NCBI GenBank assembly: GCA_023402505.1
Contig: JAEYGD010000423.1
Span: forward strand, 1 to 21,836
Length of the DNA stretch: 21,836 nucleotides
DNA from: Actinomycetes bacterium
GTDB taxonomy: Bacteria > Actinomycetota > Actinomycetes > Mycobacteriales > Micromonosporaceae
Reading direction: 5' to 3'
Part shown: in pieces, positions 7,361 through 14,229 of the stretch
Numbering within the stretch: the stretch's first letter is position 1
Layout of the letters: every line of letters begins with the position of its first letter
Notes under the pieces: model-generated
Told to the model about the DNA's origin: nothing
The model's input: only the letters and a program-made list of their open reading frames with translations
The model's database searches: none
Made by a program: the position numbers and the translations under genes

Positions 7361-9024
7361 TACATCCGCTCCGGGGCGGACACGCCGAGCAGCCGCAGGC
7401 CGTTGGCGATCACGGTGCGGGTGGCGTCGTTCAGCCAGAGCCGGGCCCGGTGCAGGTCGGTGACCTCCTCGTCGCCGCGCGGCAGGATCCGGCAGTTGTC
7501 GTAGAACCGGTGGTAGGCCCCGGCCAGCTCCTCCAGGTAGCGGGCCACCCGGTGCGGCTCGCGCAGCTCGGCGGCGGTGGCGACCACGGCGGGGAACTCG
7601 GCGAGCGCCTTGAGCAGCTCGTTCTCCTTGTCGTGGTCGAGCAGCTCGGGACGGAAGCCGTCGGCGTCGCCCCGGGTCAGGCCGACCTCGGCGGCGTTGC
7701 GCCCGACGCTGGCCGTCCGCGCCGCCACGTACTGCACGTAGTAGACCGGGTTGTCCCGCGTCGCCCGCGTCCACAGCTCCACGTCGATGTCGATCGGCGA
7801 GTCGGTGGAGTAGCGGGCCAGCGCGTACCGGGCCGCGTCCACGCCGATCGCGTCGACCAGGTCGTCCAGCGTGACCACCGTGCCGGCCCGCTTGCTCATC
7901 CGCACCGGCTGCCCGTCCCGGACCAGGTTGACCAGCTGGCCGATGAGGATCTCCAGGTTGCGGTCCGGGTCGTCACCGAAGCACGCCGCCATCGCCCGCA
8001 TCCGGCCGACGTAGCCGTGGTGGTCGGCGCCGAGCATGATGACCACCCGCTCGAAGCCGCGCTCCCGCTTGTCCAGGTAGTACGCGCAGTCGGCGGCGAA
8101 GTACGTCCACTCGCCGTTGGACTTGCGCAGCACCCGGTCCTTGTCGTCACCGAAGTCGGTGGTGCGCAGCCAGGTGGCGCCGTCGGCGGTGAACGTGTGC
8201 CCCTGCTGGCGCAGCCGGTCGAGCGCGTGGTCCAGCTCACCGCGGTCGTGCAGGTCCTTCTCGTTGAAGTAGGTGTCGAACTCCACGCCGAAGTCGCGCA
8301 GCGACGACTTGATCTCGGCGAACATCAACTCGACACCCTCGACCCGGAACACCTCCTGCGCGGCGGCGTCGTCGAGGGTCAGCACGTCCGGCCGGCGGGC
8401 CCGCACCTGCTCGGCGATCTCGGCGAGGTACGCCCCGGCGTACCCGTCCTCGGGTGCGGGCTCGCCCTTCGCGGCGGCCAGCAGCGACCGGGCGAACCGG
8501 TCGATCTGGGAGCCGGCGTCGTTGAAGTAGTACTCCGTGCCGACCTGGGCACCGGTGGCCCGCAGCAGGCGGCTCAGCGCGTCGCCGACCGCCGCCCACC
8601 GGACGCCGCCGATGTGCACCGGGCCGGTCGGGTTGGCCGAGACGAACTCCAGGTTGATCGACTGGCCCGCGAGCCGATCGCCACGGGCGTACTCCGCGCC
8701 GGCCGCGACGATCGTGCGGGCCAGCACGCCGGCGGCGGCCGCGTCGAGACGGATGTTGAGGAAGCCCGGGCCGGCGATCTCCACCGACTTGATCCCCGCG
8801 GCCCGGCCGAGCTGCTCGGCCAGCGCGGCGGCCAGCTCCCGCGGCGGGACGCCCACCTTCTTGCTGAGCTGGAGCGCCAGCGTGGAGGCGTAGTCGCCGT
8901 GCTCGGGATTACGGGGCCGCTCCACCGACGTTCGCTCCGGTAGCGCGGACCGGTCCAGACCCCGCTCGGTGAAGACGGCGTGGGCTGCGGTGAGGACGAC
9001 CTCGGCGAGTTCTGCGGGAGTCAC
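7360..9024 (-). CDS. argS: Arginyl-tRNA synthetase (EC 6.1.1.19)
   Basis: Charges tRNA-Arg with arginine in the cytoplasm. The 554-residue class I synthetase has the Arg-tRNA synthetase N-terminal additional domain (about 1-90, including NPEHGDYAS and GPGFLNI), then the HIGH-type signature ANPTGPVHIGG (HIGG 137-140), the YYFNDAGSQ segment, and the KMSKS-type motif RMSKRAG (376-379). The C-terminal DALR-like helical domain includes YVQYVAAR and ends near LRLLGVSAPERM. The start is the GTG at 9024 (reading VTPAELAEVV), because the family N-terminus begins there. The only upstream ATG, at 9033, meets a stop after three codons, and that stop overlaps the GTG. No ribosome site is present, and a TAACAT hexamer ends six bases before the GTG, suggesting a leaderless mRNA. 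A tRNA-Arg gene lies 2.7 kb away. Confidence 0.97.
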   Translation of the reverse strand: MTPAELAEVVLTAAHAVFTERGLDRSALPERTSVERPRNPEHGDYASTLALQLSKKVGVPPRELAAALAEQLGRAAGIKSVEIAGPGFLNIRLDAAAAGVLARTIVAAGAEYARGDRLAGQSINLEFVSANPTGPVHIGGVRWAAVGDALSRLLRATGAQVGTEYYFNDAGSQIDRFARSLLAAAKGEPAPEDGYAGAYLAEIAEQVRARRPDVLTLDDAAAQEVFRVEGVELMFAEIKSSLRDFGVEFDTYFNEKDLHDRGELDHALDRLRQQGHTFTADGATWLRTTDFGDDKDRVLRKSNGEWTYFAADCAYYLDKRERGFERVVIMLGADHHGYVGRMRAMAACFGDDPDRNLEILIGQLVNLVRDGQPVRMSKRAGTVVTLDDLVDAIGVDAARYALARYSTDSPIDIDVELWTRATRDNPVYYVQYVAARTASVGRNAAEVGLTRGDADGFRPELLDHDKENELLKALAEFPAVVATAAELREPHRVARYLEELAGAYHRFYDNCRILPRGDEEVTDLHRARLWLNDATRTVIANGLRLLGVSAPERM

Positions 9025-9030
9025 CGATCC

Positions 9031-9036
9031 ATGTTA
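9031..9036 (-). promoter_or_regulatory. Candidate -10 hexamer for a leaderless argS transcript
   Basis: TAACAT on the minus strand fits TANNNT. Seven bases downstream of its last base is exactly the G of the argS GTG (9024). There is no Shine-Dalgarno sequence before that GTG. Leaderless transcripts starting at ATG or GTG are common in actinobacteria. No convincing -35 is seen. Confidence 0.4.
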
Positions 9037-9043
9037 TCGGGGG

Positions 9044-9049
9044 TAGACT
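9044..9049 (+). promoter_or_regulatory. Candidate -10 hexamer for the DUF3105–DUF305 unit
   Basis: TAGACT in the argS/DUF3105 divergent gap fits TANNNT and would give a leader of about 70 bases. No clear -35 lies upstream. The call rests on position and on similarity to the TAGTCT upstream of the tRNA gene. Confidence 0.25.
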
Positions 9050-9124
9050 CGGTCCCCGCGGCGGCGACCCAGCATGTGAACCCGGCCCGCCAGATCCCCT
9101 GACCGACCGACCTGACGAGGCACG

Positions 9125-9931
9125 ATGAGCATCAGCACCCCGGGCGGCCCGGAGCGCCGCCCGACCGTGGTCAGCACCGGCAAGAAGCCCGCCGCTGGTC
9201 GGCCGGGCGCCGGCAAGGCGGGGTCCGGCAAGCCCGGCTCCGGCAAGCCGGCGGCCTCGTCGCGCGGCGGCGGCAAGGGCCCGCGCAAGCCGATCGCCCC
9301 GGTGAAGGTGAGCCAGGGCCGCAGCTGGGGGCCGATCGCGCTGTTCGTCGCCGTCGGCGTGCTGGCCGTGGCGATCATCGGCTACGGCGCTTGGGCGACC
9401 GTCCAGGGCTCGAAGCCGTGGGACGAGCGGGCGAACGCGATCGACGGGATCGTCAACTTCCGCGAGAAGGACCCGGATCTGGTCAAGGGCGGCAACCACC
9501 AGCAGGGTTCGATCCAGTACTCGGTGCTCCCGCCGGTCGCCGGCCCGCACAACGACGCCTGGCAGAACTGCATGGGCGACGTCTACGACGCCCCGATCGC
9601 CAGCGAGCACGCGGTGCACAGCCTGGAGCACGGCGCGGTCTGGGTCACCTACCGGCCCGACCTGCCCGCCGACCAGGTGGAGAAGCTGGCGGAGCGGGTG
9701 CGCGGCAACGAGAAGCTGATGCTCAGCCCGTTCGAGGGCCTGGACAAGCCGATCTCGCTGCAGGCCTGGGGCTACCAGCTCAAGGTCGACAACGCCGACG
9801 ACGGCCGGATCGACGAGTTCATCAAGACGCTCAAGGTGAACGCCTCCGTCGAGGGCCCGACCGCCCTCTGCAACCAGGGCATCACCGCCACCGGCACCAC
9901 TCCCCGCACTCTCCAGCAGCAACAGCAGTAA
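9125..9931 (+). CDS. DUF3105-domain single-pass membrane protein
   Basis: This 268-residue protein has a cytoplasmic Lys/Gly/Pro-rich tail with repeated GSGKPG-like units (about 24-55), one membrane helix (69-90), and an external domain. The external domain has the DUF3105 hallmarks PPVAGPHNDAW (136-146) and EHAVHSLEHGAVWVTY (161-176), with several His (125, 142, 162, 165, 169) plus Cys149 and Cys249. The His-rich pattern suggests metal binding, but no function is established to my knowledge. The start is the ATG at 9125 after a GACGAGG-like site. It is followed 30 bases later by a DUF305 gene; the DUF3105–DUF305 pairing is common in actinobacteria. The C-terminus is a short Gln run (LQQQQQ) whose coding bases are part of a 19-bp duplication. 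Confidence 0.9.
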   Translation: MSISTPGGPERRPTVVSTGKKPAAGRPGAGKAGSGKPGSGKPAASSRGGGKGPRKPIAPVKVSQGRSWGPIALFVAVGVLAVAIIGYGAWATVQGSKPWDERANAIDGIVNFREKDPDLVKGGNHQQGSIQYSVLPPVAGPHNDAWQNCMGDVYDAPIASEHAVHSLEHGAVWVTYRPDLPADQVEKLAERVRGNEKLMLSPFEGLDKPISLQAWGYQLKVDNADDGRIDEFIKTLKVNASVEGPTALCNQGITATGTTPRTLQQQQQ

Positions 9932-9950
9932 CCAGCAGCAACAGCGGTAA
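9913..9950 (+). repeat. 19-bp tandem duplication spanning the DUF3105 stop codon
   Basis: CCAGCAGCAACAGCAGTAA (9913-9931) is followed immediately by CCAGCAGCAACAGCGGTAA (9932-9950), differing at one base. The first copy encodes the terminal Gln run and stop; the second is untranslated and repeats both. It looks like a recent slippage duplication and also provides the spacing before the DUF305 ribosome site AAGGAG. Confidence 0.95.
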
Positions 9951-9961
9951 AAGGAGCTGCC

Positions 9962-10624
9962 ATGACCGCCACGACCGTCGACGGCACCACCGACGAGGCC
10001 GCCGCCGGCGCCGGTGACGGCGGGTCCGCCCGCCGCTTCGGCACTCTCGCGGTGACGCTCGCCGTCGTGGTCGGGCTCCTGCTCGGGTACGCCGGAGGGC
10101 TGCTCACCCCCGGCCTCACCCGGCCCGGGGACTCGTCGGTCGAGGCGGGCTTCGCCCGGGACATGACCACCCACCACGCCCAGGCGGTCGAGATGGGTCT
10201 GATCGCCTTCCAGCGCGGCACGGACCAGGAGGTCCGGACCATCGGCGGCGACATCGCGCTCGCCCAGCAGGGCGACATCGGCACGATGCAGACCTGGCTG
10301 CGGTCGTGGAAGCTGGATCCGACCGGTTCCCAGCCGCGGATGGCGTGGATGCCGGGCGGCACCGACATGATGCGCAACGGGCTGATGCCCGGCATGGCCA
10401 CCCCGGAGCAGATGGCGCAGCTGCGCGAGGCCCAGGGCAGGGAGCTGGACGTGCTCTTCCTGGACCTGATGATCAAGCATCACATCGGTGGCATCCACAT
10501 GGTCGACGCGCTGCTCGACGCGAGCGGCGAGCAGGACGTCGTCCAGGCCGCGCAGACCATGAAGAACACCCAGCAGACCGAACTGACCAACCTCCAGAAC
10601 GCCCTCAAGCGCATCCAGGGCTGA
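9962..10624 (+). CDS. DUF305-domain membrane-anchored protein
   Basis: This 220-residue protein has an N-terminal membrane helix (about 26-48) and an external DUF305 (ferritin-like helical) domain. It carries both hallmark histidine motifs: FARDMTTHHAQAVEM (64-78) and LDLMIKHHIGGIHM (167-180). A Met-rich stretch (RMAWMPGGTDMMRNGLMPGM, 126-145) lies between them. His and Met clusters of this kind are typical of copper- or other metal-handling proteins, but this is inference. AAGGAG sits 5 bases before the ATG. It is co-transcribed with the DUF3105 gene and ends at a strong hairpin. Confidence 0.92.
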   Translation: MTATTVDGTTDEAAAGAGDGGSARRFGTLAVTLAVVVGLLLGYAGGLLTPGLTRPGDSSVEAGFARDMTTHHAQAVEMGLIAFQRGTDQEVRTIGGDIALAQQGDIGTMQTWLRSWKLDPTGSQPRMAWMPGGTDMMRNGLMPGMATPEQMAQLREAQGRELDVLFLDLMIKHHIGGIHMVDALLDASGEQDVVQAAQTMKNTQQTELTNLQNALKRIQG

Positions 10625-10629
10625 CCTGC

Positions 10630-10678
10630 CTCGACGAAGGGCCCGCTCCGCCGGTCGGCGGGCGGGCCCTTCGTCGAG
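10630..10678 (+). terminator. Strong stem-loop terminator after the DUF305 gene
   Basis: Left arm CTCGACGAAGGGCCCGC (10630-10646) is perfectly complementary to right arm 10662-10678. Inside the loop CCGCC (10648-10652) pairs with GGCGG (10657-10661). This gives a 17-bp stem topped by a further 5-bp stem, starting six bases after the stop codon. Confidence 0.88.
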
Positions 10679-10786
10679 AGGGCCTTCGGGTCGAGCCGAT
10701 CACGGACCGATGTCCGGTTCACACCCTCTGTGCGGTCCGACCGAATCCATCGCTAAGAGAAGTTTCTCCACACATATCGTGACCAG

Positions 10787-11506
10787 TTGCGATTCGGGCT
10801 CGTTGCGCAGGACGTGGGGGTTGCACTGAGAGACGCGCGGCGTTCGGTCACCAGCTGGTGCCGGCGCCACACCATCGGCGGCGACGGGGCGGTGGCGGCC
10901 GTCCGTCGCGGAGCACGGCAGGGCGAGCCCGGAACGCTCAGCCGCGAACAGGAACTCGAACTCATCGACACCCTGCGGGGCAGCTACCCCGACGCGTTCG
11001 GCCTGGACGAGGAGCTCTGGACGCGACAGAGCCTGCTCACCCTCATCCAGGACCGGTTCGACGCGCGGTTCGACGCGGGCGCGGTCGGGGCGTACCTGCG
11101 GGCCTGGGGGTTGGGTCCGCGGGAGCCGAGAGAACGCGCCTGCGGGCTCTGCGTCGGCGCGGTGGAGCGGTGGGTACGCACCGAGTACCCGGCGATCACC
11201 CGGGCCGCTCAGGAGCACCTGGCGGAGGTGTACTGGATCGGGCGGATCCGTCTGCGCGGCACGATGCCGGCCGCCGACGTGATCTCCGCCGTGTCGTCCC
11301 GTGGCCGGGTCCGGTTCATGATCACCACTCCGTCCGTCGACCCACCGCTCCCCCGGGACTTCGTGCTGCGGCTCAGCGGTGAGGAGCAGCGCTCCGTGCA
11401 CCTGATCGTGGACGGGTCCTGGCCGCGTAACGAGTGGCCGCGCCGCCTGCCCCGCCGCATCGTGCTGCACCCGCTGCCGAGCTGCGGTCGCGCCGTCGCC
11501 GCCTGA
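10787..11506 (+). pseudogene. Degenerate IS630-type transposase (remnant or domesticated)
   Basis: The product (239 residues from a TTG at 10787, 230 from the GTG at 10814) follows the IS630 layout. There is a helix-turn-helix (VGVALRDARRSVTSWCRRH), a second winged-helix part (LSREQELELIDTLRG to LWTRQSLLTLIQDRF and VGAYLRAWGLGPREP), then a DDE-like domain with ISAVSSRGRVRFMI and LIVDG. The first catalytic Asp position, normally in a YW-x-DE-like segment, reads YWIGRIRLRG with no acid. About 20 residues after it are missing. The stretch near the third acidic residue, normally PPYSPELNP, reads HPLPSCGRAVAA and stops. Transposition is therefore not expected. The frame is intact and keeps the host-like GC pattern, so an older domesticated DNA-binding protein is possible. 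The start is uncertain: neither candidate has a ribosome site. I saw no flanking inverted repeats. Confidence 0.6.
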
Positions 11507-11671
11507 GGCGCCGCCGGGGAGCGGCTCCGGCCGCGCGGGCGCACGACGCCCCCGGCCAGCCGTCGAGCCGGCCGACCCAGGTCCGCCGGGTAGGTGGACC
11601 GGGCGGGCCAGCGGCGGCGGCGCGGGCCGTGTCTCACGGATACCGATTCGGCGATCGCGGGAGACGTTTGC

Positions 11672-11677
11672 TAGTCT
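11672..11677 (+). promoter_or_regulatory. Candidate -10 of the tRNA-Arg promoter
   Basis: TAGTCT fits TANNNT and would place the transcription start about eight bases before the mature tRNA 5' end. A weak TTCGGC lies 19 bases upstream. Confidence 0.4.
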
Positions 11678-11691
11678 TCTCGGGTCGCTGA

Positions 11692-11763
11692 GCCCCCGTA
11701 GCTCAGGGGATAGAGCACCGCCCTCCGGAGGCGGGGGCGCAGGTTCGAATCCTGCCGGGGGCA
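11692..11763 (+). tRNA. tRNA-Arg, anticodon CCG
   Basis: The sequence folds as a full cloverleaf of 72 bases. The acceptor stem GCCCCCG pairs with CGGGGGC. The D arm is GCTC/GAGC with an 8-base loop, and the anticodon arm is CCGCC/GGCGG with loop CTCCGGA, giving anticodon CCG (codon CGG). A 4-base variable region and a T arm GCAGG-TTCGAAT-CCTGC follow, with A as the discriminator base. The 3' CCA is not encoded. CGG is a frequent Arg codon in this GC-rich coding. Confidence 0.97.
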
Positions 11764-11796
11764 CACTTGCTACGAAGGTTTTGACCAGCACGAAGG

Positions 11797-11827
11797 GCCC
11801 CTGACCCGGCGCGGACCGGTCAGGGGC
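11797..11827 (+). terminator. Stem-loop terminator after tRNA-Arg
   Basis: GCCCCTGACC (11797-11806) pairs perfectly with GGTCAGGGGC (11818-11827) around an 11-base loop, followed by TTC. It lies 33 bases after the tRNA. Confidence 0.75.
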
Positions 11828-11905
11828 TTCATCGTGTGCGGGGCAGGGCGAGGGCCGACCCACCGGACCACGGGATCGGGGCCCCGCGTCGGCGTCACCG
11901 TCGTC

Positions 11906-11911
11906 TATGGT
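11906..11911 (+). promoter_or_regulatory. Candidate -10 for a leaderless transcript of the membrane protein gene
   Basis: TATGGT fits TANNNT, and the base seven positions after its end is the A of the ATG at 11918. No ribosome site precedes that ATG. The geometry is the same as proposed for argS. Confidence 0.4.
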
Positions 11912-11917
11912 CGTCCG

Positions 11918-12550
11918 ATGGTCGTCTCGCGGCTCCAGCCTCTGGTCCTCGTGTGCGGGCAGGCGCTCGCCGGGGTGCTGCTCGTTCTGGACGCGCGCCG
12001 CGAGTGGAGCGCGTACGAGCTGGTGCTGCTTCTCCTGCTGCTCGCCGCGCTGGCCGCGGTCCCGGCGGCGCTCGTCGGCTCCCCGCTGTTCCGGCCGGCC
12101 GTCCTGGTCACCCAGAGCGTCGGGGCCGGCATCGTCGCGCTCGCCCTGCACGACACGACCGGCAAGCGGGCACTGTGGGCGTACGCCCTGGCGGCCGTGG
12201 TCGCCGTGGTCCTGCCCTCCGGGCGGCCGGCGCTCGGTCGGACCGCCGTGGCCGGGGTGGGCCTGGCCTTCGTGCTCACCCTCGGCGTGTCGGCTCCCGC
12301 GCTGGCGTGGGACGGCGGGCAGGCCGATGCCGTGGTGTGCGTACGGCCGGGCGAGTCCGCCTCGGCGCTCGTGGACGACCACCACCGCTTCGATCCGGAC
12401 GACGTCGTCGCGGGCTTCGGGTCCGAAGGGCCGCAGGCGCCGTGCCTGGAGGTGCTGTTCGATCCCGGTGCCACCGCCGACGACGCCGACGGCGTGGTAC
12501 GCCGCTACTCCGCGGACCCGAGGGTGGTCTCGGTCGACCGGGCCCGTTGA
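11918..12550 (+). CDS. Small four-helix membrane protein with an unassigned C-terminal domain
   Basis: This 210-residue protein begins MVVSRLQPLVLVCG. It has about four hydrophobic helices within roughly the first 125 residues (LVLVCGQALAGVLLVL; LVLLLLLLAALAAVPAALV; a TQSVGAGIVALAL helix with ALAAVVAVVLP; and VAGVGLAFVLTLGVSAPAL). A soluble segment of about 80 residues follows, with two Cys. The tail (CLEVLFDPGATADDADGVVRRYSADPRVVSVDRAR, split here as CLEVLFDPGATADD and VVRRYSADPRVVSVDRAR) faintly resembles the FtsX-type extracytoplasmic fold; that is a guess. I do not recognise the family. The ATG at 11918 is preferred over a GTG at 11834 because the helices start there and a -10-like hexamer sits at leaderless distance. 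Its last 46 bases overlap the convergent tetR gene. Confidence 0.75.
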   Translation: MVVSRLQPLVLVCGQALAGVLLVLDARREWSAYELVLLLLLLAALAAVPAALVGSPLFRPAVLVTQSVGAGIVALALHDTTGKRALWAYALAAVVAVVLPSGRPALGRTAVAGVGLAFVLTLGVSAPALAWDGGQADAVVCVRPGESASALVDDHHRFDPDDVVAGFGSEGPQAPCLEVLFDPGATADDADGVVRRYSADPRVVSVDRAR

Positions 12551-13164
12551 CCGACGCCCTGCAACAGCACCCGGTGGAAGTGCCGCGCGACGTCCAGCGA
12601 CGTCAGCGGCCCGCGACGGTCGTACCACTGGTACGCCCAGTTGCACATGCCGAACAGCGCCATGGCGTTGAGCATCGGGTCGCCGGTCAGCAGGCCCTCG
12701 GCGCGGCCCCGCTCGAACAGCCCGCGTACGGAATCGAAGTAGGCGTCGCGATCGGCCAGCGCCTCCCGGCGTGCCTCCTCGGGCAGTTCGCGGTGGTGCT
12801 CGAAGAACACCCGGACGTAACCGCGGTGCGTCCGCATCAGGTCGCAGATGTCGACCATGACGTCGAGCAGGAGGTCCGGGACACCCCGGTCCTCCTGTTG
12901 TGACCGCTGTCGCTGCCGGCCGAGCAGGATGGCGATGAACTCCTGGTGGATCGCGAGCAGGATGCGGTCCTTGCTGGTGAAGTAGTGGTACAGGGTCGGC
13001 TTGGCCAGGTTGACGGCCCGCGCGATGTCGTCCATCGACGTCAGGTGATAGCCGACGTCGTCGAAGAGCTCGGCGGCCCGCAGGACGATCTCGGCACGCC
13101 GGTCGTCCGCGTTGCTGGGCCGGCCGGTTCGTCCCGCGCCGCGGGCCGTCCGTGACGTGGCCAT
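12505..13164 (-). CDS. TetR/AcrR-family regulator (YsiA/KstR2-like C-terminus)
   Basis: This 219-residue repressor-type protein has a basic N-terminal tail and a TetR DNA-binding domain with helix-turn-helix TSMDDIARAVNLAKPTLYHYF (42-62, read as TSMDDIARAVNLAKPT then LYHYF). The ligand domain includes HRGYVRVFFEHHRELPE and the late WAYQWYDRRGPLTSLDVARHF. That last segment is typical of TetR regulators that sense acyl-CoA-type ligands (the KstR2/YsiA group), which suits the neighbouring SDR and acyl-CoA dehydrogenase. GGGAGG lies 7 bases before the ATG. A hairpin separates it from the SDR gene, so it is probably a separate transcript. It may be the protein that binds the two palindromes upstream of the acyl-CoA dehydrogenase; this is inference. 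Confidence 0.9.
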   Translation of the reverse strand: MATSRTARGAGRTGRPSNADDRRAEIVLRAAELFDDVGYHLTSMDDIARAVNLAKPTLYHYFTSKDRILLAIHQEFIAILLGRQRQRSQQEDRGVPDLLLDVMVDICDLMRTHRGYVRVFFEHHRELPEEARREALADRDAYFDSVRGLFERGRAEGLLTGDPMLNAMALFGMCNWAYQWYDRRGPLTSLDVARHFHRVLLQGVGQRARSTETTLGSAE

Positions 13165-13218
13165 TGTGAAACCTCCCGAGCGGCCCGGCCGGCGAGGGTC
13201 GGCCTCGTTCTCGGCCCG

Positions 13219-13245
13219 CCGCCCGGCGTCATCGTAGCCGGGCGG
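13219..13245 (-). terminator. Stem-loop terminator downstream of the SDR gene
   Basis: CCGCCCGGC (13219-13227) pairs perfectly with GCCGGGCGG (13237-13245) around a 9-base loop, 33 bases after the SDR stop. It separates the SDR transcript from the downstream tetR gene. Confidence 0.7.
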
Positions 13246-13278
13246 TCACACCGTCCCGACCGGCGGAGCCCACGGCCG

Positions 13279-14040
13279 TCACTGCGCGGTCCAGCCCCCG
13301 TCCACGTGCAGGACGCTGCCGGTGACGTAGCTGGCGCTGTCCGACGCCAGGAACACGACGGCGCCGACCACTTCCTGCGGCCGGCCGAACCGGCCCATCG
13401 GGATCCGCTCGCGCAGCCGCGCCGACCACGCGTCGTGGCTGCGCAGTCCCTCGGTCATCTGGGTCTCCAGGTAACCGGGAGCCACCGCGTTGACGCGCAC
13501 CCCGGCGGGTGCCCACTCCAGCGCGAGGCTCCGGGTGAGTTGCTCGACGCCGCCCTTGCTGGCGCTGTACGCCGCCAACCTCGGGAAGCCCACCTGCCCG
13601 TGGACCGACGACATGTTGATGATGCTGCCGGCACCCTGCTCGATCATGATCGTGCCGGCGGCGCGGGCACAGAAGAAGACGCCGGAGAGGTTCGTGTCGA
13701 TCACCTGCTGCCAGGCGGCGATGCTGAGCCGCTCGCTGCGTTCCAGCAGCGGGCTGATCCCGGCGTTGTTGACGAGGACGTCCAGGCGCCCCCACCGCTG
13801 CCTGGCCAGGGCCACGACCGCGTCGGCGGTGGCCGGGTCGCCGACGTCACCGGCGACGATCTCCGCCGTACCTCCGCCAGCCACGATCTTGTCGCGGACA
13901 ACCTGGAGCATGTCGGCGTCGCGCGCCTGGAGGATCACCGTCGCACCGGCCTCCGCCAGCCCTTCGGCGACCGCCGCGCCGATGCCCCGGCCCGCTCCCG
14001 TGATCCAGGCGACCTTGCCCTGCAGTTGTCCCTCGACCAT
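13279..14040 (-). CDS. SDR-family NAD(P)-dependent oxidoreductase (FabG-like)
   Basis: A classical short-chain dehydrogenase of 253 residues. It has cofactor motif TGAGRGIG (14-21), the GDVGD segment contacting the adenine, NNAG (91-94), Asn118, catalytic Ser144/145, and Tyr158/Lys162 in YSASK. The C-terminal SYVTGSVLHVDGGWTAQ is also typical. Such enzymes interconvert hydroxyl and keto groups. Next to an acyl-CoA dehydrogenase and the lcp/oxi genes, oxidation of a 3-hydroxyacyl-CoA formed from isoprenoid acids is a reasonable guess, but the substrate cannot be read from sequence. AGGAAGG lies 7 bases before the ATG. It follows the acyl-CoA dehydrogenase by 189 bases on the same strand with no clear terminator between, so both may form one transcript. 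Confidence 0.93.
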   Translation of the reverse strand: MVEGQLQGKVAWITGAGRGIGAAVAEGLAEAGATVILQARDADMLQVVRDKIVAGGGTAEIVAGDVGDPATADAVVALARQRWGRLDVLVNNAGISPLLERSERLSIAAWQQVIDTNLSGVFFCARAAGTIMIEQGAGSIINMSSVHGQVGFPRLAAYSASKGGVEQLTRSLALEWAPAGVRVNAVAPGYLETQMTEGLRSHDAWSARLRERIPMGRFGRPQEVVGAVVFLASDSASYVTGSVLHVDGGWTAQ

Positions 14041-14229
14041 GCGTCAACCTTCCTCGCCGCGGCGTCGTCACGACCGCGGAGCGTCGGTGCCCTGCCCGTC
14101 GGCGACGCGCAGGTCCATCTCCAGCGGCGCCGGGGCCGCCGCGGAAGCACCGGTGGCGTCCGTCCCGGGTGCTGGCTCTGTCGGGAGCGGACCGCTTCCA
14201 TGATGACCGGGGGCGGGTTGAGGTCCACC

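Noticed and set aside
11692..11763. Repeated tRNA 3' end as an attachment site inside the window
   Set aside because: I looked for a second copy of the T-arm and acceptor sequence to the right and found none.
14066..14229. In-frame open stretch of about 53 codons directly after the acyl-CoA dehydrogenase stop, suggesting read-through or a mis-called stop
   Set aside because: The protein already ends at the normal family length. The extension is Pro/Ala-rich without a domain, and an open stretch of this length is common by chance at this GC content.
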